Assembly: GCA_937863995.1 (NCBI GenBank)
Contig: CALMIK010000074.1
Location: 1 to 39,232 of the forward strand
DNA: 39,232 nucleotides
Direction of reading: 5' to 3'
From: an uncultured Chelatococcus sp.
Lineage (GTDB): Bacteria > Pseudomonadota > Alphaproteobacteria > Rhizobiales > Beijerinckiaceae
Shown here: positions 16,229 through 25,986 of the stretch, piece by piece
How positions within the stretch are numbered: position 1 is the first letter of the stretch
Layout: every line of letters begins with the position of its first letter
Notes under the pieces: model-generated
Database searches by the model: none
Seen by the model: only the letters and a program-made list of their open reading frames with translations
Told to the model about the DNA's origin: nothing
Program-made: the position numbers and the translations under genes

Positions 16229-18190
16229 TCACTGCGGCGTGAAGCGCACGCCGGCATAGACCCCGAGCCCCGGGCGCTGAAAGCCCGTCGGGCTTTCATA
16301 GCGGCGGTCGAACAGGTTGTCGACGCGGGCGAAAACCACGGTCGCGTCGGTGGCCTGATAGTCCGCCGCCAGGTTGACCGTGGCATAGCCGGACGTGCGC
16401 AGGCGCGGCACGGAGAAGTCGCGGTTGCCGTCGACGAACGCCCCGATATAGAGCGCGGTGGCGGAAAGCCGCAGCTTGTCGGTGGCTTGCCACCGGGCGG
16501 TGAAGCTCGCCTTGTGGCGCGGGCGGCGCAGCAGCTCCTGCCGGGCCTCGTCGTCGCGCGCCAGGGTGAACGTGTAGTCGGCGCGCAGGTCTACGGTCTC
16601 CGTCAGCGCCACCGCCGCGAACGCTTCCACACCGCGCGTCGTCGCCTTGCCGACGTTGGCGTAGGAGGTGAAGGAGGCGTTGGTGTTGATGAGATCCTCG
16701 ATATCGTTGTGGAACCACGTCGCGCCGACGACCACCTTTTCCCCGGCGAAGGGCTGCTCGAAGCCGATGTCGTAGCCGGTGCTCTTTTCCGGCTTTAGGT
16801 CCGGGTTGCCGTAGAAGTTGAAGGCGGGACGCGAATCCGAAAAGCGCTGGCTCAGCGTCGGGGCCTTGAAGGCCGTGCCGACGCTCGCCTTGAGCCGGGT
16901 CTCGGTGTGCGGCAAGGTGAAGGTCGGCGCGATGCGCCAGGTGGTGTGGCCGCCGAAATCCTCGTTGTCGTCGTGACGGATGTTGGCGGCGAAGGCGAGC
17001 CGTTCGGCGATCTTGCCCTGCCACTCGATAAAGCCGGCGTTGTTGGCGCTCGACGCCGTGAGGCTGCTGTCGTCGAAGCGCTCGCGCTCGTGCTGGAAAC
17101 CGGCGATCAGCGTGTGCTCCGGCGTGACGGCGAAGGCGGTGCGCCAGTCGTAGATGGTGCGTTCGCCCAGGAACTCCGACACGCTGCCGGGGCCGAACGC
17201 GCTGTCGGACCCGGTGTTGCGGCGGTCCTCGTTGGCGTAGCCGACGCCGAACGTGTTGGTGATGCGGCCGTCCCACAGCGTCCACACGCCTTCCGCGCGG
17301 GTGACGAAGCGCTGGTTGCGGGTCTGGCTGCGGGCGATGTCGGGCGCGCTCGGCCAGCCGCCGTCGGCGGTGAATTTCAGCAGCGCGTCCGAGTAGCGGC
17401 CGGTGACGTTGATGCGGAAGTTGTCCGTCACCGCGAAGCCGAGCCGGGTGGCGAAGGCCCAGTTGTCGTAGAAATCGTCGTTGATGCGCTGGCCGGGCGG
17501 CACGAGATCGGACGGCGTTACGCGCACCGCCTCGGTGCGCAGGTGCGCGGCGGAGAAGAAGTAATCGAAGCGGTCGTCGCCGCCCGAAACCTGCGCGCTC
17601 TGGTTGAAGGTGCCGAACGACCCGCCCTCGACCTGCAGCTCGGCCTTCGGCGGGCCTTTCCCAGCCTTGGTGGTGATGCTGATGACGCCGCCGAGCGCGT
17701 CGGCGCCATAGAGGCCGCTTTGCGGGCCGCGCAGCACCTCGATGCGGGCGATGTCGCCTGTGGGCACATGGCCGAAGTCGAACGCACCGTTCGGCGTCGC
17801 GGGATCGTTGACCGGCACGCCGTCGATGAGCACCTTGACGTGGTTGGCGTTGGTGCCGCGCAGGAAGACGGACGTCTGCCCGCCCGGTCCGCCCGTCTGC
17901 ACCACGTTGGCGCCGGGAACGGTGGCGAGCGCGTCGGGCAGGGTGCGCCGCTGGTCGCGGGCGATGTCCTCGGCGGTGATGACGGTGACGGACGAGCCCA
18001 CCTGCCGCACAGGCGTGGGCAGGCGGGTGGCGGAAACGGTGACTTCGTCGAGCACGATGCCGGGCGCGGCTTCCTGCGCCCTTGCGGCATGCGGCTGCAT
18101 CAGGATCGCGCCGAGCGGCAGGGAGAGGGCGAGCACGGCGGTGCGGCGCGCGCGCCGGCTGGAAGGCGGGAAGCGGTGGAAGACGGGCAC
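16229..18190 (-). CDS. btuB: TonB-dependent cobalamin receptor
   Basis: A 653-residue outer-membrane receptor. A signal peptide (RRARRTAVLALSLPLGAIL ... AARA-QEAAPG) is followed by a TonB-box-like DEVTVSATR and a plug domain to about residue 180 (VGSSVTVITAEDIARDQRR, VFLRGTNANHVKVLIDGVP, RIEVLRGPQSGLYGADALGG, ISITTKAGKG). The rest is a 22-strand barrel, with FGTAFKAPTLSQRFSD and DNLFDRRYESPTGFQRPG typical of BtuB. The final strand ends VRFTPQ rather than in the usual aromatic residue, a small oddity. I chose the GTG at 18190, with AAAAGG 8 bases upstream. Translation is probably controlled by the riboswitch that starts about 140 bases upstream. Confidence 0.92.
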   Translation of the reverse strand: MPVFHRFPPSSRRARRTAVLALSLPLGAILMQPHAARAQEAAPGIVLDEVTVSATRLPTPVRQVGSSVTVITAEDIARDQRRTLPDALATVPGANVVQTGGPGGQTSVFLRGTNANHVKVLIDGVPVNDPATPNGAFDFGHVPTGDIARIEVLRGPQSGLYGADALGGVISITTKAGKGPPKAELQVEGGSFGTFNQSAQVSGGDDRFDYFFSAAHLRTEAVRVTPSDLVPPGQRINDDFYDNWAFATRLGFAVTDNFRINVTGRYSDALLKFTADGGWPSAPDIARSQTRNQRFVTRAEGVWTLWDGRITNTFGVGYANEDRRNTGSDSAFGPGSVSEFLGERTIYDWRTAFAVTPEHTLIAGFQHERERFDDSSLTASSANNAGFIEWQGKIAERLAFAANIRHDDNEDFGGHTTWRIAPTFTLPHTETRLKASVGTAFKAPTLSQRFSDSRPAFNFYGNPDLKPEKSTGYDIGFEQPFAGEKVVVGATWFHNDIEDLINTNASFTSYANVGKATTRGVEAFAAVALTETVDLRADYTFTLARDDEARQELLRRPRHKASFTARWQATDKLRLSATALYIGAFVDGNRDFSVPRLRTSGYATVNLAADYQATDATVVFARVDNLFDRRYESPTGFQRPGLGVYAGVRFTPQ

Positions 18191-18330
18191 GGCGATGGCC
18201 TTTTGAAGCGCCGGCGACGGATCGCCGGGCGGGTGTGGCACGTCACCGCGAAAGGCCTGGCACGCTTGCGCACGCGCAGCATCAGTCCTCACCGGCACCC
18301 CCCGACCGATGTTTCCGCTGTGACCACGGC

Positions 18331-18515
18331 TGACGGCAGGTCTCCTGGCTCGCGGCGTGGAAAACGATGCCTCCGCGGCCTTCCCGGAGCGCGCTCCAGT
18401 GGCGTGGGTGCGGAAAGCTCGCCGCTTACAGTTGCGGGGACAGCCGCAGCATAGGGGCGTGCCTCGTGAGACGCGCGCCCGCACTGCGTTCCCTATTAAT
18501 CCCGAAAGGAACCGT
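18331..18515 (-). ncRNA. cobalamin riboswitch
   Basis: On the minus strand this has the ordered conserved blocks of the adenosylcobalamin riboswitch: GGTTCC then GGGATTAATAGGGAACG, GCGGCTGTCCCCGCAACTG and TGTAAGCGG, GCCACTGG, GGGAAGGC, and finally the B12 box AGCCAGGAGACCTGCC at 18335-18350. It precedes btuB. When cobalamin is plentiful it should shut off expression of btuBFCD. No terminator-like U-run follows, so control of translation or of mRNA stability is more likely than transcription termination. Confidence 0.95.
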
Positions 18516-18780
18516 CATCCGAGCGATAGCCGCCGCGGCGGGCGCTGTCAAAGCGTGCTGGCCGCCGCGGTTGCGATTGTCTGGGTATGTGTCCGTTTGG
18601 CAGCGGCCATGCAGGCCGCGCGGGGCAAAATCTCCGCCCGCCATGTTAAATGAAATGGTTGCGCGAGAGACGGCCGCCGGAATTTCCGGCGATGTCCCGT
18701 CTGTCGATACGACACACGCCAGATAATGACGAGCAAGCAATGGCCGTTCGGCCTGCCTGTCCGTTCGGGAGGAAAGTCGA

Positions 18781-20058
18781 GTGTCCATAAGAGCGAGCCA
18801 GGCCGCCCAGACCGCGCCTGCGTCGGAGGCTTCCGATACCGCCGCCGCGCCTGTCGAGGCGACGGCCTTCGTGGTGATCGCCGCGATCAGCTTCTGCCAC
18901 ATGCTGAACGACATCATGCAGGCGCTGTTCACCTCGATGTATCCGATCTTCAAGGAAGAGTTCAGCCTCGATTTCATCCAGATCGGCCTGCTGACGCTGG
19001 CGTTCCAGTGCACGGCTTCGCTGCTGCAGCCGCTCGTGGGCATGTATACCGACAAGCGGCCGATGCCCTATTCGCTGCCGGTCGGCATGGCGTTCACCTT
19101 CGCCGGGCTGCTGCTGCTCGCCGTGGCGCACGATTACATGGTGCTCGTGGTGGCCGCATGCCTCATCGGCATCGGCTCCTCCGTCTTCCACCCCGAAGCG
19201 TCGCGCGTGGCGCGCATGGCGGCGGGGGCGCGGCCGGGCCTGTCGCAATCGCTGTTTCAGGTGGGCGGAAACTTCGGCACCGCCATCGGGCCGCTGCTCG
19301 CGGCTTTCATCGTGCTGCCGCGCGGGCAGGGCAGCGTGGCGTGGTTCTCGCTCGTGGCGCTTCTCGCCATGCTCATCCTTACCCGCGTCAGCGCCTGGTA
19401 CAGCCGCTATCGCAAGGCCAACGCCGGGCGCGGCGCGCCCGCCAGGCTGCACGACCTGCCCCGGCGCAAGATCGTGATCGGCATCACCGTGCTGTGCCTG
19501 CTGACGTTCTCCAAGAACGTCTACATGGCCAGCATCGGCAGCTACTACATGTTCTACCTCATCGAAACCTTCGAGGTGTCGGTGCGTGACGCGCAGCTCT
19601 TCCTGTTCCTGTTCCTCGGCGCCGCGGCGGCGGGCACGGTCATCGGCGGCCCGGTGGGCGACCGTTTCGGGCGCAAGGTGGTGCTGTGGGTGTCGGTGCT
19701 CGGCGTGCTGCCGTTCTCGCTGCTGCTGCCCTTCGCCGACCTGTTCTGGACAGGCGTGCTTTCGGTGATCATCGGCGCGGTGATGGCGTCGTCGTTCCCG
19801 GCGATCATCATTTTTGCGCAGGAGCTGGTGCCGGGGAAGGTCGGCATGATCTCGGGGCTTTTCTTCGGCCTCGCCTTCGGCATGGGCGGCCTTGGCGCCG
19901 CCGTGCTCGGCGCTGTGGCGGACGTGCGCGGCATCGCCTTCGTCTATCAGGTCTGCGCCTTCCTGCCGGCCATCGGGCTGCTGGTGGCGTTTTTGCCGGA
20001 CATCCGGCAGAAGCGCCTGCGCATCGTCACCGATGTCGCGACTGCGGCCGAAAAATGA
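18781..20058 (+). CDS. MFS transporter, fosmidomycin-resistance (Fsr) type
   Basis: A 425-residue 12-helix major facilitator. The first helix carries FCHMLNDIMQALFTSMYP, characteristic of the Fsr family. Other landmarks are the loop 2-3 signature (GMYTDKRPMPYSLPVGM), GIGSSVFHPEASRVARMAAG (the Fsr family's F-H-P-E motif), FQVGGNFGTAIGPLLAA, and the second-half signature GGPVGDRFGRKVVLW. Fsr proteins expel fosmidomycin and other compounds, but the natural substrate is not known. The GTG at 18781 is preceded by GGGAGGA at good spacing. The 265-base stretch between it and the riboswitch holds a small inverted repeat, TGTCGATACGACA (18702-18714), and no gene. Confidence 0.92.
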   Translation: MSIRASQAAQTAPASEASDTAAAPVEATAFVVIAAISFCHMLNDIMQALFTSMYPIFKEEFSLDFIQIGLLTLAFQCTASLLQPLVGMYTDKRPMPYSLPVGMAFTFAGLLLLAVAHDYMVLVVAACLIGIGSSVFHPEASRVARMAAGARPGLSQSLFQVGGNFGTAIGPLLAAFIVLPRGQGSVAWFSLVALLAMLILTRVSAWYSRYRKANAGRGAPARLHDLPRRKIVIGITVLCLLTFSKNVYMASIGSYYMFYLIETFEVSVRDAQLFLFLFLGAAAAGTVIGGPVGDRFGRKVVLWVSVLGVLPFSLLLPFADLFWTGVLSVIIGAVMASSFPAIIIFAQELVPGKVGMISGLFFGLAFGMGGLGAAVLGAVADVRGIAFVYQVCAFLPAIGLLVAFLPDIRQKRLRIVTDVATAAEK

Positions 20059-20117
20059 CGCGGGCCGGAAATTAACGACGATAGCCCATGGCGTTAACCA
20101 TCAGCGCCCAGCTTCAG

Positions 20118-20133
20118 TTAATCCCGGCTTAAC
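20118..20133 (+). promoter_or_regulatory. CtrA-type binding site upstream of ftsK
   Basis: TTAA (20118-20121), seven bases, then TTAAC (20129-20133) exactly fits the CtrA consensus TTAA-N7-TTAAC. Two further TTAA half-sites lie at 20072-20075 and 20094-20097. Four TTAA in about 60 bases is unusual in this GC-rich DNA. The site is 28 bases before the ftsK ATG, suggesting cell-cycle control of ftsK by phosphorylated CtrA, as activator or repressor. Confidence 0.7.
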
Positions 20134-20160
20134 CGGGCGATCGGTAATGTAGGGCGAATC

Positions 20161-23100
20161 ATGCAGCAGCGCGGGTTTGCCCGCCGCATCCCTCCATCAA
20201 ACGAGCCGATCCGCCCGATCATGCGAACGATCCGACGCAATCCGTCCCATGCCGATGACATCCCGGATGCACTGCGCCGGTTCATGTTGCAGCGGGCGGT
20301 CGAGTTGACCGGCTTCCTGTTGCTGGGGCTGGTGATTGCCATGGTGCTGGCGCTGGTGACGTGGTCCGTCTCCGACCCCAGCCTCACCCACGCCACGGAA
20401 GGGCGCGTCGCCAACCTGCTCGGCACGCCCGGCGCGGTCGTCGCCGATCTTTCCATGCAGATATTCGGCCTCGGTTCGGTGGCGCTGCTGCTGCCGTGCG
20501 CCGTGTGGGCGATCCGGCTCATCGGCCGGCGTCCGCTGCCGCGCGTCGTGCTGCGTCTCGGCCTGTGGCTGATCGGCACGGGCGCCGCCGCCGCGGTGGC
20601 GAGCGCGCTGCCGGGCACGGAGCGCTGGCCGCTGCCGTCGGGACTGGGAGGCGTGGTCGGCGATGCGCTGCTCTTCGGCGGCCGGGGACTGATCGGGGAG
20701 GGTGGCCTGGGTGGCCTCGTCGTCGGTCTGTGCTATGCCGGCACGGCCATCCTGGCGTTGTCGGCGGCGTCCGGCTTCGGCCTCGCGGCGGCGCCTGAGC
20801 CTGTCGAGCACGACGAGGACGACGACCGCTTCGCGCCTTCCGAAGATCAGGACGAGCCCGGCTGGGGCATCGTCTCGCTCGGCGCGGTGGTGCATGGGCT
20901 GATGATGCTCAAGGCATCGCTGGTGCGCCGCTTTCGCAAGCCGGAGGCCGAGCACGTTCCCGCCGCGCCGCGCACCGCGCGCGAACCCGCTTTTCGCGAA
21001 CAGGATTATCACGAGCAGGCTTACGGCGAGCCCGCTTTCGATGCTGGCCATGACGGCTTTGCCGATTCCTATCCCGCCGCCGTGAGCGCGCCGCCCTATG
21101 CTCCGTCCCCCGCCGTGCAGGCTGCTGCCGCGCCGCTGGCGGAGGTTCCGCCTGAAATCGCTGCCTTCGCGCCGGTGCGCGAGCGTTCCGTCCAGATACA
21201 CCTTCCGCGCGTGGCCGAGACCGCCGCAGCCGTGGCCGCTGCGCCCGCCGCCGTGGCTCAGGACGGTGTGCCCGCGTGGCGCAAGCCGTTCCAGTTGCCG
21301 CCCAACGTGCGCTTCACCCGCAGCACCGACCGTGAACTCGCGGCGCGCCATCGCGGCGCTGAGGGCGACGTGGCAACTGACGTGGCGGCGGACGACACGC
21401 TGGATTTCGCCCTCTCTCCGGTGAGTGACGGCGCGTATCCCGCGCCCGCCGGCGAGGATTTCACCGGGGACGGGCAGACGGTTCCCCCGCCCGCCGAAGA
21501 CGATTACGCCGACTGGGCGCATGACGCGCAGTTCTTCGCCGCCGAGGACGAGGAGCCGCCGTTCGCGGTGGCTGAAGAGGACTTCGCCGACGAAGAAGCC
21601 GACATCGAGGACCATGACATCGCGGCATATGCGGAGGCGGAACCCGCGCCGGTTCTGATGCGCCATACCCGGCGCGCGGCCGCGCCCGCGCCCTCGAACG
21701 ACGACGATCCGTATGCACCCCGGCGCGCGCCGGTCGCCGCGCCGCCCGCGCCGATCCCGACCACTCCGATCCCGACTGCGCGGTCTGCTCCCGTTGCTGC
21801 CGCCGCGCCGGCCCCCGCGCCCGCCGTCACGACGCGGCGCGTGCCGCAGCCCGCGCCGCAGGCATCCTCGCGCTACGAAATGCCGCCGCTCGGCATGCTG
21901 GCGCTGCCGACAGGCCCGCGCGACACCATTTCCGAGGACGCGCTGGAGCAGAACGCCGCGCTGCTGGAAAGCACGCTCGTGGATTTCGGCGTGCGTGGCG
22001 ACATCATCCACGTGCGTCCCGGCCCGGTGGTGACGCTCTACGAACTGGAGCCCGCGCCCGGCACCAAGTCCTCGCGGGTGATCTCGCTCGCCGACGACAT
22101 CGCCCGCTCCATGAGCGCGGTGTCGGCGCGTGTTGCGGTCGTCGCGGGGCGCAACGCCATCGGCATCGAGCTGCCTAACGCCCGGCGCGAGACGGTGTAC
22201 CTGCGCGAGTTGCTCGCCGCCGAGGAATTCCAGCGTTCGAAGTTCAAGCTCGCGCTGTGCCTGGGCAAGACCATTGGCGGCGAGCCGGTGATCGCCGACC
22301 TCGCGCGCATGCCGCACCTGCTCGTCGCCGGCACGACCGGCTCGGGCAAGTCGGTGGCCATCAACACCATGATCATGTCGCTGCTTTACCGGCTCAAGCC
22401 GGAAGAGTGCCGCCTCATTATGGTCGATCCGAAGATGCTCGAACTGTCCATCTACGATGGCATCCCGCACCTGCTGACCCCCGTCGTCACCGATCCGAAG
22501 AAGGCGGTCGTCGCGCTGAAGTGGGCCGTGCGTGAGATGGAGGAGCGCTACAAGAAGATGTCGAAGCTGTCGGTGCGCAACATCGACGGTTTCAACGCCC
22601 GCGTGCGCGACGCCAAGGCCAAGGGCGAGGTCATCACCCGCACGGTGCAGACCGGCTTCGACCGCGACACCGGCGAGGCGATCTACGAAGACGAGGTGAT
22701 GGACCTCGAGCCGCTGCCCTACATCGTCATCGTCGTTGACGAGATGGCCGACCTCATGATGGTCGCGGGCAAGGAGATCGAGGGCACCATCCAGCGTCTC
22801 GCCCAGATGGCGCGCGCCGCCGGCATCCACGTCATCCTCGCGACGCAGCGTCCCTCCGTCGATGTCATCACCGGCACGATCAAGGCGAACTTCCCCACGC
22901 GCATCTCGTTCCAGGTGACGTCCAAGATCGACAGCCGCACCATTCTCGGCGAGCAGGGTGCGGAGCAGCTTCTCGGCCAGGGCGACATGCTCTACATGGC
23001 CGGCGGCGGCCGCGTGACGCGCGTCCACGGCCCCTTCGTCTCCGACGACGAGGTGGAGAAGATCGTCGCGCACCTCAAGACGCAGGGGCGCCCGCAGTAT

Positions 23101-23397
23101 CTCGAAGCCGTGACGGCGGACGAGGAAGCACCGGCTGAGGGCGACGGCGGCGCCGTGTTCGACAACACCGCGCAAGGGGCCGCCGGTGGCAACGATCTCT
23201 ACGATCAGGCGATCGCGATCGTGCTGCGCGACAAGAAGGCGTCCACATCCTACATCCAGCGCCGGCTCCAGATCGGCTACAATCGCGCCGCCTCCATCAT
23301 GGAGCGCATGGAGCTCGAGGGCATCGTGGGGCCGGCCAACCATGCCGGCAAGCGCGAGATCCTGCTTGGCGGCGACGACCACGCGGAGCGTGCGTGA
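20161..23397 (+). CDS. ftsK: DNA translocase FtsK
   Basis: A 1078-residue septal DNA pump that clears and resolves chromosome termini at division. Four membrane helices span roughly residues 45-215 ([20 protein letters not shown] onwards). A long acidic and Pro/Ala-rich linker runs from about 215 to 580. The alpha/beta RecA-like motor follows: Walker [10 protein letters not shown] begins at residue 724 and Walker B is [13 protein letters not shown] around Asp860. The C-terminal winged-helix gamma domain ([20 protein letters not shown], then [20 protein letters not shown]) reads polar KOPS-type sequences in other FtsK proteins. The ATG at 20161 has AGGG about 7 bases upstream; another ATG at 20221 lacks a ribosome site. 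A CtrA-type box lies just upstream. Confidence 0.97.
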   Translation: MQQRGFARRIPPSNEPIRPIMRTIRRNPSHADDIPDALRRFMLQRAVELTGFLLLGLVIAMVLALVTWSVSDPSLTHATEGRVANLLGTPGAVVADLSMQIFGLGSVALLLPCAVWAIRLIGRRPLPRVVLRLGLWLIGTGAAAAVASALPGTERWPLPSGLGGVVGDALLFGGRGLIGEGGLGGLVVGLCYAGTAILALSAASGFGLAAAPEPVEHDEDDDRFAPSEDQDEPGWGIVSLGAVVHGLMMLKASLVRRFRKPEAEHVPAAPRTAREPAFREQDYHEQAYGEPAFDAGHDGFADSYPAAVSAPPYAPSPAVQAAAAPLAEVPPEIAAFAPVRERSVQIHLPRVAETAAAVAAAPAAVAQDGVPAWRKPFQLPPNVRFTRSTDRELAARHRGAEGDVATDVAADDTLDFALSPVSDGAYPAPAGEDFTGDGQTVPPPAEDDYADWAHDAQFFAAEDEEPPFAVAEEDFADEEADIEDHDIAAYAEAEPAPVLMRHTRRAAAPAPSNDDDPYAPRRAPVAAPPAPIPTTPIPTARSAPVAAAAPAPAPAVTTRRVPQPAPQASSRYEMPPLGMLALPTGPRDTISEDALEQNAALLESTLVDFGVRGDIIHVRPGPVVTLYELEPAPGTKSSRVISLADDIARSMSAVSARVAVVAGRNAIGIELPNARRETVYLRELLAAEEFQRSKFKLALCLGKTIGGEPVIADLARMPHLLVAGTTGSGKSVAINTMIMSLLYRLKPEECRLIMVDPKMLELSIYDGIPHLLTPVVTDPKKAVVALKWAVREMEERYKKMSKLSVRNIDGFNARVRDAKAKGEVITRTVQTGFDRDTGEAIYEDEVMDLEPLPYIVIVVDEMADLMMVAGKEIEGTIQRLAQMARAAGIHVILATQRPSVDVITGTIKANFPTRISFQVTSKIDSRTILGEQGAEQLLGQGDMLYMAGGGRVTRVHGPFVSDDEVEKIVAHLKTQGRPQYLEAVTADEEAPAEGDGGAVFDNTAQGAAGGNDLYDQAIAIVLRDKKASTSYIQRRLQIGYNRAASIMERMELEGIVGPANHAGKREILLGGDDHAERA

Positions 23398-23571
23398 GCA
23401 TTCCCCGGCAGGGATGCGTGCGGCAATGCACACACGGTTGTGAGGCGAGATTGTCCTTGCAATCGTTGACCTGCTTTCGCCATATCAGCCGTGTTGAATG
23501 ACATCCGCTACAGGGTTTCGGCGGACGAAGGGCGGATAACGGCGATGATGCGTGTCGGGTCAGGAGTCGGA

Positions 23572-24540
23572 ATGGTGCGGATTCTGCTGGCCGCGTCCGT
23601 GGCGGCGCTGGCGTTCGCGCCGCTCTCGCCGGCCCGCGCGCAGGACCCGCTGAGCCGTTTCCTCGATGGCGTCTTCAGGCAGGAGCAGCAGGCTCCGGCC
23701 CGCGCGCCGCAGCCCCAGCCCGCGCCTTCCCAGCCGCAGGCGGCGCCCGCCGCAGCGCCGTCAGCCCCGCCAATCCCGCCCTCGCGCGGTGCAGCGCCGG
23801 TGCGTGTCGCGCCTGCCCCTGTTCCTGCATCTGCTCCCGCCGGACAGCCGGCATCCATTGTGGCGCCGGCGCCTGTCGCGCCGCAGACGCCCGTGCTGGC
23901 GGGAGTGCCGCCGCTGCCGCCCCCCCGTCCGGCCGGAATAGGCGGCGCTGCCGCAACGCCGGCTGCCGCCGCCGCGCCCGCGCCGTCAGTGCCTGCGGCG
24001 CAGGTCGCGCAGACCGCGCGCGCGCCGCAGCAGGCATCGGTGCCGGGCAATGCCAATGAGGCGCTGGCGCGGGTCAATGCTTATCTCAATGGCATCAATA
24101 CGTTGACGGCACGCTTCGTGCAGATCGGTGCGGACCGGCAGCAGGTCGGGGGCACGCTTTATGTCCAGCGTCCGGGGCGGCTGCGCTTCGCCTACGATCC
24201 GCCGAGCACGCTGGAGATCGTGGCGGACGGCCGCTCGGTCGCGGTGCGCGATTCGCGGCTGCGCACCAACGACGTCTATTCCATCGGCCAGACGCCGCTT
24301 AAATTCCTGCTGCGCGACAATGTCGACCTTGCCCGCGACCTGCGCGTGCGCGACGTGCGCATCGAGCCGGGTGGGCTCGTCGCCGTCAATCTGGAGGACA
24401 GCGCCACCCTTGGCGGCACGTCGCGGGTGACGCTCAACTTCGACGCGCGCGCCAACGTGCTGCGCGGCTGGGTGATCGTCGATCCGCAGGGTTATGAAAC
24501 GCAGGTGTCGCTGTCCGGCGTCGAGGTGGCGCTGCGCTGA
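23572..24540 (+). CDS. lolA: outer-membrane lipoprotein carrier LolA with Pro/Ala linker
   Basis: A 322-residue periplasmic chaperone that carries lipoproteins from LolCDE to the outer membrane. The signal peptide is MVRILLAASVAALAFAPLS with cleavage near ARA-Q. After QDPLSRFLDGVFRQ comes a roughly 120-residue tract of Pro, Ala and Gln (about residues 40-160), then the LolA fold (NAYLNGINTLTARFVQIG, GGTLYVQRPGRLRFAYDPP, RGWVIVDPQGYETQVSL). Typical LolA is about 200 residues, so the linker accounts for the excess. I chose the ATG at 23572 because AGGAG precedes it by 5 bases. The downstream order ftsK-lolA-xthA recurs in Hyphomicrobiales. Confidence 0.92.
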   Translation: MVRILLAASVAALAFAPLSPARAQDPLSRFLDGVFRQEQQAPARAPQPQPAPSQPQAAPAAAPSAPPIPPSRGAAPVRVAPAPVPASAPAGQPASIVAPAPVAPQTPVLAGVPPLPPPRPAGIGGAAATPAAAAAPAPSVPAAQVAQTARAPQQASVPGNANEALARVNAYLNGINTLTARFVQIGADRQQVGGTLYVQRPGRLRFAYDPPSTLEIVADGRSVAVRDSRLRTNDVYSIGQTPLKFLLRDNVDLARDLRVRDVRIEPGGLVAVNLEDSATLGGTSRVTLNFDARANVLRGWVIVDPQGYETQVSLSGVEVALR

Positions 24541-24628
24541 GCGGGTATGGGCTGGTGTTGAATCGGGTTGTGCGGGCGGGTTTGCCCGTGCAAGCTGCAC
24601 GTCCCGTCGCGATAACCCAGAGCCCGCC

Positions 24629-25450
24629 GTGTCGTTCACCCTCACCACCTGGAACATCAATTCCGTCCGCCTGCGCCTCGACCAGGTGACCCGCTTTCTC
24701 GCCGAGAACGAGCCGGATGTCCTGTGCCTGCAGGAAACGAAGTGCCCCAATGACCAGTTTCCCTCCGCCGCCTTCAAGGCGCTCGGCTACCAGCACATCG
24801 CGCTGAACGGCCAGAAGGGCTATCACGGCGTGGCCACGCTCTCGCGCATTCCGTTCAGCGAGACGGAGGCGCTGCGCTTCTGCGGCAAGGACGATTCGCG
24901 CCACGTCACCGTCGAACTGGCGGGGACGGGCGCGCCCGGCGGCCCCAAGGGCATGCGCATCCACAACTTCTACGTTCCCGCCGGCGGCGACATTCCCGAT
25001 CCCGAGCTCAACCCGCGATTCGCCCACAAGCTCGCGTTTCTCGACGAACTCAATGACTGGAACGAGGCCAAGCGCCCCGCCGAGCGCGCGAGCATCCTCG
25101 TGGGCGATCTCAACATCGCCCCCTACGAAACGGACGTGTGGAACCACAAGGCGCTGCTTGGCGTCGTCAGCCACACCCCTATCGAGACGGCGCGGCTCGA
25201 GGCCTTCCGCAACCTGACGGGTTACGTGGATGCGGTGCGCACGCTCAAGCCCGAGCCCGAAAAGGTGTTTACGTGGTGGAGCTACCGCTCGCCCGACTGG
25301 GCGGCGGCGGACAAGGGGCGCAGGCTCGATCACGTGTGGATCGCGCCCGACATTGCCCCCGCGCTGGAGAGCGCCACCGTCTCGCGCGATGCGCGCGGCT
25401 GGGAGCGCCCCTCGGACCACGCCCCGGTGACGGTGCGGCTGGGCCTGTGA
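24629..25450 (+). CDS. xthA: exodeoxyribonuclease III
   Basis: A 273-residue AP endonuclease/3'-exonuclease of base-excision repair (ExoIII family, usual length about 268). Catalytic motifs of the endonuclease/exonuclease/phosphatase fold are present: TTWNINSVR, LQETKCPNDQFP with the metal-binding Glu36, NFYVPAGGD, GDLNIAPYETDVWN, RRLDHVWIA and the terminal SDHAPV. The GTG at 24629 gives the conserved N-terminus directly (M-S-F-T-L-T-T-W). Its ribosome site is weak, and the frame is open upstream over the end of lolA without coding likeness. It starts 88 bases after lolA and may share its transcript. Confidence 0.95.
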   Translation: MSFTLTTWNINSVRLRLDQVTRFLAENEPDVLCLQETKCPNDQFPSAAFKALGYQHIALNGQKGYHGVATLSRIPFSETEALRFCGKDDSRHVTVELAGTGAPGGPKGMRIHNFYVPAGGDIPDPELNPRFAHKLAFLDELNDWNEAKRPAERASILVGDLNIAPYETDVWNHKALLGVVSHTPIETARLEAFRNLTGYVDAVRTLKPEPEKVFTWWSYRSPDWAAADKGRRLDHVWIAPDIAPALESATVSRDARGWERPSDHAPVTVRLGL

Positions 25451-25608
25451 GGCAACAGGGTGGCATAAAAGGCATAAGTCTCTATATCTGCGCCAATAAT
25501 GGCGCGCGGGAGCTCCTTTGGTAAGGAAGGATCAACCTGTATCCGCAAAGATGGTTGCAAAGAGCCCCTGTCGCAAACGCGGCAGGGTCGACGGGAGCAC
25601 TATCGGCG

Positions 25609-25983
25609 ATGAAACCTCGCAGCGGCATCATTCAGTTGAAGACCTTCCACGTTCAGGAAAAGCGCCGGCGCGTCGCCCAGATCGAGGCGATGATCGCGGA
25701 CTTCCAGCGCATGGCGGGAGATCTCGACAAGGAGATCGTCCACGAAGAACAGCGCTCGGGCATTTCGGATGTCAGCCACTTCGCCTACCCCACCTACGCC
25801 AAGGCGGCGGCGCAGCGGCGCGACAACCTGCTGCAATCGGCGGAGGATCTGAAGGGGCAGCACAACGACGCGCTCGCCGATCTCGACGATGCGCTTGGCG
25901 AGCTGCGCAGGGCGGAGGCGCTCGACGATCGCGAATCCGTGCGCGAGCAGCCGGCGCTGCGGGCCGTCGGAGCCACGATGTAA
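25609..25983 (+). CDS. fliJ: FliJ-like flagellar export protein
   Basis: A 124-residue almost wholly helical protein resembling the FliJ-like proteins of Hyphomicrobiales (LKTFHVQEKRRRVAQIEAMI, then FQRMAGDLDKEI, then SHFAYPTYAKAAAQRRDNL). It is predicted to be a coiled coil, as FliJ is, a stalk-like component that couples the FliI ATPase to the export gate. The ATG at 25609 has GGGAG about 11 bases upstream, a long spacing. No other flagellar gene is in the window, so this is a stand-alone locus and the assignment rests on sequence likeness alone. It converges with znuB with three bases between stop codons and no terminator. Confidence 0.75.
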   Translation: MKPRSGIIQLKTFHVQEKRRRVAQIEAMIADFQRMAGDLDKEIVHEEQRSGISDVSHFAYPTYAKAAAQRRDNLLQSAEDLKGQHNDALADLDDALGELRRAEALDDRESVREQPALRAVGATM

Positions 25984-25986
25984 CGA

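Noticed and set aside
18702..18714. TGTCGATACGACA inverted repeat before the Fsr-type gene as a TetR-like operator
   Set aside because: The arms are only five bases and no regulator gene is nearby; mentioned under the gene only.
20197..23433. 1078-codon open frame on the minus strand opposite ftsK
   Set aside because: It has antisense-type composition and no motifs, while the plus strand encodes complete FtsK.
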